From positions 682,001 through 746,000 of the forward strand of contig OW818686.1 in NCBI GenBank assembly GCA_942493305.1: a stretch of DNA of 64,000 bases, read 5' to 3'. Origin of the DNA: UBA7672 sp030824255 (GTDB lineage: Bacteria > Pseudomonadota > Alphaproteobacteria > Caulobacterales > Hyphomonadaceae). The first letter of the stretch is position 1; every line of letters begins with the position of its first letter. Of this stretch, positions 1-7,041 are shown piece by piece. A program made the translations under genes and the position numbers. The notes beneath the pieces were generated by a model. That model worked only from the letters and a program-made list of their open reading frames with translations. It did no database searches and was not told the origin of the DNA.

Positions 1-2227
1 GCGCTTTCATGTTGGTGCAGATCGCCTCGGCCTGCGCGAACGCATCCTTGCCATCGCACTGGGCATTCCAGGTGCTGCCGGCGGAGCCGGTGACGACGCC
101 ATAGCAGGTGGCAGAGTTGAACTCGCCGTCGGTCATGAGCACGGCGACCTTGATCAGATCTTCGTGGTCATAGTTGAGCGGCTTGTTTTCGACTTCCTTG
201 TCCCAGATGTCGGCGAAGTTCGGCGAGATCATGTACCAGCTCCACGCCGCGCCGAGCTGTCCGGCGGTGTTGCCGCCCGTGCTGAGGTCGTCGATCGCAG
301 CGTTGAGACGTGTCTTGTTGGACGTCAGCGGCGTTACGTAGTTGGTTGTCGTGCAGGCGCCGTTGCTGGTGTAGGAGATGCCGATGCCGGCGGTCGACGG
401 GCTTGCGTCCGTGTAGGCCTGCGCGCCGGGGCGTTCCACCAGGCAGTCCGATGCCTCGTAGTGGTTATAGCCTTCGCGGTACCACAGCTTGTCACAGCCA
501 TAGGCCAGGCACTGGGCCGTGGCCGAGCCCGAGAAGCTGCTCGACACGTTGTTCAGCGAAGGCGAGGAGCCGTCGAGCGTGAAGGCGTTGCTGGAGGTGC
601 GCGTGACGACCCAGTAGCGACGGAGGCCGCCGCTGGTGCCGTAGTTGATGCCTGTCAGTCCGTTGACGTTGGTGATCTCCACCTTTTCGCCCGTGCTTAG
701 GCCATGATTGGTGGACGTGACTGTGATGGTGCAATCGGTGTTCGCGCACTCGGCGACGGAGCCGGCCGAGGTCCACGTCTCGTAGTCGCGGGAATCGCCC
801 TTCAGGAAGAAGGTGTCGCCGGACGGGTCGTCGATCGTGATGGTGGAGCCGACGGGCGTATTGAGCGGCGTGCCGCTGCCGGACTTAGAGATGCCCCAGA
901 AGAACAGCCGGTCGGACTCGCTGAAATCATGGTTCGCTGTGGTGATGACACGGTAGCGGCAGTCGGCGACGTAGCATTCGGACGACGTACCGTTCGAGGA
1001 AAAGTCGCGGAAGGTCGGGCCGTCGGTGCCGTTGAGCGAGAAATTGTTCCCGTCACGGTATGTGATGGTCCAGGTCTCGCCCCAGGTGTTGTTGACCGTC
1101 TCGCCTGTGCCGCTCATGCCTACATTGTTGATGTAGACGAGATCGCCGGTGGCAAAGCCGTGGCTGCTGGCGGTGATCCGCATTTCACAGTTGGTGTAGA
1201 GGCAGCGCTGCGAGGAACCGCTGGTGGAGTCCGTCGATCCGGACGGCGGCGAGGTGTAGGTCGACGTGCCGAGATTCTGCAGCCAGATGTAATATGGCGA
1301 GGACGTTGTGCGGTCGGCGACCTTGTACTTGTTGCCGTTCAGGAAGTCATAGCTGCCGCCGGCGCCCGTGATGACGACCGTATCGCCATTCGAATAGCTG
1401 GGGTTGGACGACAGGCGAACGCGGATGCGCGAATTGCTGTTCGTCTTGGTGATCGCGGATATGGCGCGCGCGGCGCCATTCTTCCACGTGGCGTTGGTCG
1501 TGCTCTTGCCCGAGTTCGTGCGCCAGCCGGCCGACTCGATCGTCTTGGTCGTGGTGGAGCCGTTGCGCCATGAGACATTACTGATGCTCGTTGAGCCGCG
1601 GATCTCGCCGCGCAGTTCGGCCAGAGCCGAAGCGGCGATGTGATCGTCATCGATGTGGACACTCGCCGACCACGGAACGACGGCCACTTTCGAGAAGAAC
1701 GGCTCCTGGGCGGTTGAGACGACTTCGTCGATCAGGATCTTGGAGGCGGCCTTGAGGCCGTTTATGCGCGTCGTGTTCATCGAACCCGTGACGTCGAGCG
1801 CCAGCGTGACTTCGACATTGCTGCCGCCACGGCGGACTTCGCTCTCAGCGTTGACCGTGACGTAGGGCTGGCCCACGAGCGGCATGAAGAAGGTGTTGAT
1901 GTCGACCGAGCCGCGCAGCATCAGCGCATCGTCTTCGCCGCCGATCTCGACCAGTTCCAGATTGATGGGATCGTCATGCGCCGTCTTGAAGTTCATCTCG
2001 ACGAACTTGCGGGCCACGGCGTCGAGGTCGGCGTCCTCGTTCAGCGTCGAACCGATAGCAAGGGCTGCGGCGTCAAGCGCGGAACCGAGTTCGAAACGAG
2101 CCAGGAAGGCCCGGCCGCCATCGATGGCGAGACCCGTGCAGACGCACAGCGGCACAGCCATGAGCGCGAACTGCATGGCGAAAGCGCCCTGCCGGTTCTT
2201 CGCGAATTTTCCGATCTGCCGAAGCAT
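1..2227 (-). CDS. TadG-like pilus-assembly protein with von Willebrand A domain, 3' end beyond the window
   Basis: I translated this gene by hand; it stays open for all 742 visible codons and runs off the left edge. Residues about 12-35 form the hydrophobic N-terminal segment typical of TadE/TadG proteins, starting at RQGAFAMQFALMAVPL. A VWA metal-site motif DVTGSMN starts at D145 and the matching TDGEFN motif at T699, so the VWA domain is split by about 550 residues. That insert holds four C-x4-C pairs (C342/347, C418/423, C494/499, C573/578) spaced 76-79 residues apart, with HGLSTGEKV-type modules between them. The start has no strong ribosome-binding site but follows the TadE gene by 49 bp on the same strand. 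TadG-family proteins are envelope parts of Flp/Tad pili; the role of the insert is unknown. Confidence 0.85.
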   Translation of the reverse strand, partial: MLRQIGKFAKNRQGAFAMQFALMAVPLCVCTGLAIDGGRAFLARFELGSALDAAALAIGSTLNEDADLDAVARKFVEMNFKTAHDDPINLELVEIGGEDDALMLRGSVDINTFFMPLVGQPYVTVNAESEVRRGGSNVEVTLALDVTGSMNTTRINGLKAASKILIDEVVSTAQEPFFSKVAVVPWSASVHIDDDHIAASALAELRGEIRGSTSISNVSWRNGSTTTKTIESAGWRTNSGKSTTNATWKNGAARAISAITKTNSNSRIRVRLSSNPSYSNGDTVVITGAGGSYDFLNGNKYKVADRTTSSPYYIWLQNLGTSTYTSPPSGSTDSTSGSSQRCLYTNCEMRITASSHGFATGDLVYINNVGMSGTGETVNNTWGETWTITYRDGNNFSLNGTDGPTFRDFSSNGTSSECYVADCRYRVITTANHDFSESDRLFFWGISKSGSGTPLNTPVGSTITIDDPSGDTFFLKGDSRDYETWTSAGSVAECANTDCTITVTSTNHGLSTGEKVEITNVNGLTGINYGTSGGLRRYWVVTRTSSNAFTLDGSSPSLNNVSSSFSGSATAQCLAYGCDKLWYREGYNHYEASDCLVERPGAQAYTDASPSTAGIGISYTSNGACTTTNYVTPLTSNKTRLNAAIDDLSTGGNTAGQLGAAWSWYMISPNFADIWDKEVENKPLNYDHEDLIKVAVLMTDGEFNSATCYGVVTGSAGSTWNAQCDGKDAFAQAEAICTNMKA

Positions 2228-2276
2228 GATGCAGTCCCGCTTTCCGGGCGCCACGCGGCGCCCCACCCCAGATCAA

Positions 2277-2852
2277 TCAGTCGCTGATGTATTGAATGGC
2301 GCCGCCGTCATCGGCCTCGCCGTCGATGGAGATTTTCCGATCGATGCGCGGGCGCGAGTAAGCGGTCTTCTCGATGGCCATCAACCCGCCACCGAACAAT
2401 TCCGTCAGCACGCTTGAGTAGTTGTACCGGACGCCGACACGGACGACGGTTTCATCCTCGATGCCCATGCCGGCCGCTTCGGTGACATCGAACGCATACG
2501 ACGTTCCGGCGACGCGGCGCCACATGACTTCAGGATCGGCATCGTCGCCAACGAAGCCGATTGAAGCGACGTCGAGATCGAGATTGTCCGTGGTCTTCAG
2601 CGGCTTCATCATGAATACCGCAGCGTCGTAGATCTCCCCGATCGCCTCGGTCGTCAGCTCGGACTCCCGCGAGATGATGTCGGCGACCTGGTGGACATAG
2701 CGCGTGGCTTCTTCACTGGCGCGGAAGCGGAAAGACATCTCGAACACGCCCATGACGAGGAAGATCAGCGCTGGCGCGATGAGTGCGAACTCGGCGGCGG
2801 CGATGCCGCGGCGGTCGTTTGCGAAACGGGAGAAGGGGTTCATGTTGCGCAT
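2277..2852 (-). CDS. TadE-like pilus-assembly protein
   Basis: This 191-residue protein has the TadE pattern: a short basic N-terminus, the glycine-containing stretch RRGIAAAEFALIAPALIF, then one transmembrane helix (about residues 15-40) and a periplasmic domain with few cysteines. TadE proteins are processed like pseudopilins and are needed for Flp pilus assembly. It lies 4 bp from the upstream second TadE-like gene and 49 bp before tadG, so the three are probably one operon. No Tad secretion ATPase, secretin or Flp pilin gene is visible here, so this is an outlying cluster or its partners lie to the left. Confidence 0.85.
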   Translation of the reverse strand: MRNMNPFSRFANDRRGIAAAEFALIAPALIFLVMGVFEMSFRFRASEEATRYVHQVADIISRESELTTEAIGEIYDAAVFMMKPLKTTDNLDLDVASIGFVGDDADPEVMWRRVAGTSYAFDVTEAAGMGIEDETVVRVGVRYNYSSVLTELFGGGLMAIEKTAYSRPRIDRKISIDGEADDGGAIQYISD

Positions 2853-2856
2853 GGGA

Positions 2857-3369
2857 TCAGGTCCACGGCTCGTTCTTGACGATGCAGAACGAGTTCACGA
2901 TCGCGGGCAGATCCGGCCCCATCTGGAACAGTTCAGCCATGAAGGGCGTGACGAACTCGTGGTGGATCGAGGCGCGCACGACAGAGTACTGGTTCGGCCC
3001 GCCCGGCTCGAACACGAAGTTCGAGGGGAAGCCGTCCGCGTCGAATTCGGGCGGGGGGTAGGTGACTTCGTTCAGGGCGTCGAATGCACGCACATCGAAG
3101 ACGATGGCGGTGCAATCGATCATCTGACCGGCTTTTTCACAGGCCTCGTCGCGGAACGCCTGCTCCATGTTGGCGGCGGTCTGGACTTCACCCGTCTGCA
3201 GGTTGCGCGTGGCCTCGTAGACCACGTGATTGAGCGCATACGTCTTGTACTGGAAGAGCACGAACTCAACCAGGCCGACGATCAGCATGAAGAAGACAGG
3301 GGCCAGCAACGCGAATTCGATCATCACGTTGCCAGACCGCGCTCTTCCGAGGCGCTTCTGCGGTTGCAT
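2857..3369 (-). CDS. TadE-like pilus-assembly protein, second copy
   Basis: From the chosen start the protein is 170 residues and begins MQPQKRLGRARSGNVMIEF, followed by a hydrophobic helix (about residues 16-40) of TadE type. The open frame extends upstream to 3483, but the upstream part is not TadE-like. The start at 3369 has a GGTGGGG ribosome-binding site about 7 bp upstream. The periplasmic part carries two cysteines around DEACEKAGQMIDC that may form a disulfide. It is the first gene of the tadE-tadE-tadG run and is divergent from the cinA-like gene. Confidence 0.8.
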   Translation of the reverse strand: MQPQKRLGRARSGNVMIEFALLAPVFFMLIVGLVEFVLFQYKTYALNHVVYEATRNLQTGEVQTAANMEQAFRDEACEKAGQMIDCTAIVFDVRAFDALNEVTYPPPEFDADGFPSNFVFEPGGPNQYSVVRASIHHEFVTPFMAELFQMGPDLPAIVNSFCIVKNEPWT

Positions 3370-3528
3370 GGGTGTCCCCACCATTGTTGGCAGTCTGCAA
3401 CATGAGGCCTCAGCCTTAATTCCTCGCTTCATGGAACCGGCGATTTCGTTAGAATCCGGCGCATTCTGTTCACACTTGAGCAAGCAGCCGACTGGACGCC
3501 GTGGTGAAGCAGACGTAAACGCGACGGT

Positions 3529-4302
3529 ATGCCAAGCATCGTGACCGCCGCCGTTATCCTGATCGGAGATGAGCTTCTCTCCGGACGCACACAGGACACC
3601 AACCTAAAATCGCTCGCGGATTTCCTGAATCCGCTGGGCGTCGAGATACGCGAGGCGCGGATGATCCCCGACATCCACGCCACCATCGTGGCGACCGTGA
3701 ACGAGCTGCGGGCGCGCCATGACTATGTTTTCACGACGGGCGGCATCGGGCCGACGCATGACGACATCACGGCTGACGCGGTGGCGGCGGCGTTCGGCCG
3801 CAGCATTGATGTGCGCGCAGATGCGCTGGCGATCCTGAAGCCCTATTACGACGCGCGGGGACAGGAGCTGAATGAGGGGCGGCTGCGCATGGCGCGCATC
3901 CCGGACGGGGCGGAGCTGATCCTCAACCCGGTGTCAGCGGCGCCCGGCTTCCAGATGGGCAATGTATTCGTGATGGCGGGCGTGCCCTCCGTCATGCGGG
4001 GAATGCTGCAGGATGTGGGGCGCAGGATCGAGGGCGGCGCGGTTGTCCACTCACGCACCGTGCGGGCGGCCGGAGCGCGCGAAGGCGACATATCGGCGCC
4101 GCTGGGCGCGCTGGCCAAGGCGACGCCAGAGGCAAGTCTTGGCTCCTATCCTTTCATGCGTCTTGTCGCGGGAGAGATCGTGTTCGGGACCAACCTCGTC
4201 GCCCGCAGCCGCGACAAGGCCGTGGTTGATCACTGCATCATCGCGATAATGGAGATTGTGAGATCGCTCGGCGCGACGCCCGAAGCAGATCCACAGGATT
4301 GA
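3529..4302 (+). CDS. CinA-like molybdopterin-binding domain protein
   Basis: The 257-residue product matches the N-terminal domain of CinA (MoaB/Mog fold) with the motif TTGGIGPTHDD at residues 69-79 and a PGFQMGNVFVMAGVPS region typical of these proteins. CinA domains bind nucleotide-like ligands; full CinA adds a C-terminal NMN deamidase domain, which is absent here. Standalone proteins of this length are common and are annotated competence/damage-inducible protein A, though a role in competence is not shown. It lies 11 bp upstream of the crotonase gene and is probably co-transcribed with it and the pseudouridine synthase. Confidence 0.85.
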   Translation: MPSIVTAAVILIGDELLSGRTQDTNLKSLADFLNPLGVEIREARMIPDIHATIVATVNELRARHDYVFTTGGIGPTHDDITADAVAAAFGRSIDVRADALAILKPYYDARGQELNEGRLRMARIPDGAELILNPVSAAPGFQMGNVFVMAGVPSVMRGMLQDVGRRIEGGAVVHSRTVRAAGAREGDISAPLGALAKATPEASLGSYPFMRLVAGEIVFGTNLVARSRDKAVVDHCIIAIMEIVRSLGATPEADPQD

Positions 4303-4313
4303 GGGGGAGAGAC

Positions 4314-5117
4314 ATGAGCGAAGCCGCCGAACCCATTCTGCTGATCGAGCGCGACGGGCCGGTCGCAATCCTGACGCTCAACCGCGCCAAGCAGCTCAAT
4401 GCTCTGTCGGTGGCGTTGCGCGTGAAAATCGTGAAGACGGTTCGGGCGCTGTCCGCCAGCGACGATGTGCGGGCCATCGTTCTGACCGGAAACGGGCGGG
4501 CGTTCTCTGCGGGCGTCGACCTGAAAGAAGCCGGACAAAAGGGCTTCTCGCTGGGCGTCGGCGAGCGGAAGGCCGAACCTGTCCCTGATATGGATATGGC
4601 CTCGGCGTTTGCAAGCTGCCCGTGGCCGGTGATCGGCGCAATCAATGGCTTTGCGATCACGGGCGGGTTTGAACTGGCGCTGATGTGCGACGTGCTGCTC
4701 GCCTCACGTGAGGCCAGGTTCGCCGACACGCACAGCCGCGTGGGCTTGATGCCGGTATGGGGCCTGTCGCAGAAACTGCCGCGCATCATCGGGGCGAGCC
4801 GCGCGAAGGAACTATCGCTGACGGGCAATTATCTCGAAGCGGAGACGGCGGAGCGCTGGGGGCTGGTGAACCGCGTGCTGGAGCCCGAAGCCCTGTTACC
4901 GGCGGCGCGCAAGCTGGCGCATGAGATGGCGGGCGTCGATGGCGGCTTGCTGAAGCGGATGAAGGCGGTGATCGATGATGGTCTCGCCCTGCCCTTGCCC
5001 GAGGCGTTGAAGATGGAAATCGAACGCGGCTCGGCGAACAATTCCGCCGTGACGCCGGAGGCGGCCGAGGCGTCGCGCAAGACGGCAATGGAGCGCGGGC
5101 GGGAGCAAACGAGTTGA
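4314..5117 (+). CDS. Enoyl-CoA hydratase/isomerase (crotonase) family protein
   Basis: This 267-residue protein has the crotonase fold: oxyanion-hole regions GRAFSAGVDL (residues 61-70) and ITGGFELAL (115-123). E120 aligns with the first catalytic glutamate of enoyl-CoA hydratase. The second glutamate, normally in a GQPE motif, is replaced: the sequence reads FADTHSRVG (136-144), putting H140 there. It is therefore unlikely to be a classical hydratase; a related acyl-CoA activity is possible. The ATG at 4314 has a GAGGGGGAGAG ribosome-binding site, and is preferred to the TTG at 4299. Its stop overlaps the start of the next gene. Confidence 0.85.
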   Translation: MSEAAEPILLIERDGPVAILTLNRAKQLNALSVALRVKIVKTVRALSASDDVRAIVLTGNGRAFSAGVDLKEAGQKGFSLGVGERKAEPVPDMDMASAFASCPWPVIGAINGFAITGGFELALMCDVLLASREARFADTHSRVGLMPVWGLSQKLPRIIGASRAKELSLTGNYLEAETAERWGLVNRVLEPEALLPAARKLAHEMAGVDGGLLKRMKAVIDDGLALPLPEALKMEIERGSANNSAVTPEAAEASRKTAMERGREQTS

Positions 5118-5878
5118 GCCGGACTTTCATCTATGACGGGCCAGAGCCCGTGCGCATCAACAAGTGGCTGGCGAATTCCGGCGTGTGTTCGCGGCGCGAG
5201 GCGGAGGAACTGATCGCGGCGGGCGCAGTGCTGATCGATGGCGAGCGCGTGAGCGATGTGGGGCGCAAGATCGCGCCGGGGCAGACACTGGTGCTGACCG
5301 ATCGCGCGGAGCTGGGACTTGGCGCGCAGGTATCTGTCGTCATCAACAAGCCCGTGGGCATTGTCTCGGCGCAGCCGGAGCATGAGCAGATACCTGCGGC
5401 GCGCCTGCTGACGGCGGAGGCGCAGGTTGGCAAGGGGATCGTGCCGTCCTCGCGTGCGAGCCTGCCGCCGCTGGGCCGGCTGGACCAGGATTCGCGGGGG
5501 CTGCTGCTGCTGTCTGAGGACGGCGTGCTGGCGAAGGCGATCATCGGGCCGACGAGCGAGGTCGACAAGGAATATGTCGTCACCGTGAAGGGCAAGGTGG
5601 ATCGCGCGAAGATCCAGAAGCTGCGTCACGGGCTGGAGCTGGACGGGCGGCAACTCAAGCCTGCGAAGGTGACCTTGCAGGACACGCAGATCCTGCGCTT
5701 CGTTCTGACTGAGGGACGCAACCGGCAGATCCGGCGCATGTGCGAGCTGGTGGAGCTGGAGGTGGTCGATCTGGTGCGCGTGCGGATCGGGCCGCTGGAG
5801 CTGGGCGACCTGCCTGAGGGCAAGTGGCGGCACCTGACGGCGGCCGAGCGCGATGCGCTGATCGCGGCGAGTGTTTGA
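5114..5878 (+). CDS. RluF/RsuA-family rRNA pseudouridine synthase
   Basis: The 254-residue enzyme has an N-terminal S4 RNA-binding domain (about residues 13-60, INKWLANSGVCSRREA) and a pseudouridine synthase domain with GRLDQDSRGLLLL, where D124 is the catalytic aspartate. The NKPVGIVSAQ segment and the C-terminal GRNRQIRRMCE motif resemble RluF, which modifies 23S rRNA U2604 in E. coli; RluB/RluE/RsuA are alternatives. The start is a TTG overlapping the crotonase stop codon by translational coupling. It ends the three-gene run beginning at cinA. Confidence 0.85.
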   Translation: MSRTFIYDGPEPVRINKWLANSGVCSRREAEELIAAGAVLIDGERVSDVGRKIAPGQTLVLTDRAELGLGAQVSVVINKPVGIVSAQPEHEQIPAARLLTAEAQVGKGIVPSSRASLPPLGRLDQDSRGLLLLSEDGVLAKAIIGPTSEVDKEYVVTVKGKVDRAKIQKLRHGLELDGRQLKPAKVTLQDTQILRFVLTEGRNRQIRRMCELVELEVVDLVRVRIGPLELGDLPEGKWRHLTAAERDALIAASV

Positions 5879-6679
5879 TCTGCGGGTTGCCGGGCGCAGT
5901 TTCCACAAACACCAAAAGCTCCACGACGCTGATGCGTCTGGAGGTTTGCTGTAGCTCTGGCCCCACATGGAGGGCCGGGGACGCGGGAGGCCCCGCGTGG
6001 TTGGCGTCGTCAAGAAGGTTCGCGGCTCCCGCGTCCCCGTGCAGACATTTTCCGCCGGCTTCGAGCAATGGCGTCGTTTCAGCCATCTGACGTTGATGCG
6101 CCGCCGGCGTGCGGATCATGGGTGTCCATCCCATGGGTCCCGAAACGCGGAGTTTGATAGGCTGCCGGAGGGGGGCTTGGGCCCTCCAGCCTCCGCGTGC
6201 TCCCGAGCTTGCCTTATTAGGGTTTGGCACGGGCTTTCACGCTCATCTGCATCCACCCCGCACTGTTGAACATTGATCAGCTGCCCTCCAGCGGGGTGGA
6301 CGCAGTCAGTATAGGCGAGCTTTTCATGCATACAGTTCTGAGCACGTGCTTCCCCCAGAATCCGGAGCTAGTGCGCTGAAATTCGGCCAGAAGATTCTTC
6401 TGTTTCCTCCGGATGGGGACAATGAGTTTCCCCCGAAATCGGCACATTGGATCGGGTATGCGGCGCGATCCATCAATGCCGCCACCGGCCTTTCGCCATC
6501 GCTACGGGCAGGACGAATGTGGGCGTAGAGCTGATTGTCGGTTTTTGCCGGGTTTCCGTCCGCCTCGGGGCGGCTCCCAGCCTTGTTTTCTGCGCCACAT
6601 TGCAGAATCGCCCGGGTCGCGTAAATGACCCGCGAGACGTGGGGTTCCTGATCCCTTCTGGGCCCCGCCGGAGCCGTTC
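5879..6679. other. 801-bp gene-free stretch with long inverted repeats
   Basis: No open frame here has a credible start, domain or ribosome-binding site. What stands out is secondary structure: a 10-bp stem at 5919-5943 with a T-rich tract on the minus strand; a perfect 13-bp inverted repeat GGGGACGCGGGAG at 5977-5989 and 6026-6038, extended by CCGCG/CGCGG inside; a stem around AGGCTG/CAGCCT near 6160-6195; and a 13-bp stem at 6249-6261/6291-6303. The last stem pairs better as a minus-strand RNA. I do not see the conserved cores of RNase P RNA, tmRNA or SRP RNA. It may encode an unrecognised small RNA or be a decayed region. Confidence 0.5.
5909..5943 (-). terminator. Possible rho-independent terminator, minus strand
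   Basis: On the minus strand a stem CTCCAGACGC/GCGTCGTGGAG with a four-base loop (5919-5943) is followed by CTTTTGGTGTTTG. This is the shape of an intrinsic terminator for a transcript coming from the gene-free stretch to the right. Read on the plus strand the flanks CAAAC/GTTTG extend the stem but give no clear U-tract for the pseudouridine synthase gene. Confidence 0.45.
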
Positions 6680-7033
6680 ATGAGCCTCGACCAGAATGTT
6701 GCGTGCCGCCGCATGCCGAAGCTCCCGGAGAACCTTCCGGAGGCCGAACGCTGGGCCAAATCGACCTTCGATGGCAAGCCGGTCTACACGCTCGACGGCA
6801 AGGCATGGCTGATCCACGTGATGACGGAGACTGGCTGTCCCGAGGAGCTGACCGAACAGCTTGCCGAGGTTCTGGCGGATGCGGGAATGACGGATGCGCG
6901 CCCGTCTGACTATGGCGTGATGGTCTATGTGACGGTCGAGCCGGCAAGCGCACCCGAGGACGCCATCGATATCCAGATGGCCGTGCTCGATATGCTCGTC
7001 GAGACATGCGACGGCGTTGTGATGGCGAACTGA
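6680..7033 (+). CDS. Small conserved-looking protein of unknown function upstream of purL
   Basis: This 117-residue protein is not recognised. It is soluble, acidic, without signal peptide or membrane segment, and contains DGKAWLIHVMTETGCPEEL and a C-terminal acidic helix. It ends 8 bp before the chosen purL start, so it is likely translated in the same message. It does not resemble PurS, which is about 80 residues and starts with a beta strand of a different pattern. A purine-related role is only suggested by position. Confidence 0.65.
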   Translation: MSLDQNVACRRMPKLPENLPEAERWAKSTFDGKPVYTLDGKAWLIHVMTETGCPEELTEQLAEVLADAGMTDARPSDYGVMVYVTVEPASAPEDAIDIQMAVLDMLVETCDGVVMAN

Positions 7034-7041
7034 GGATGAAG

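Noticed and set aside
5879..6679. RNase P RNA, tmRNA or 6S RNA
   Set aside because: No conserved core (for example the GAGGAAAGTCCGGGC type, or a tag-coding AANDN stretch) is visible on either strand.
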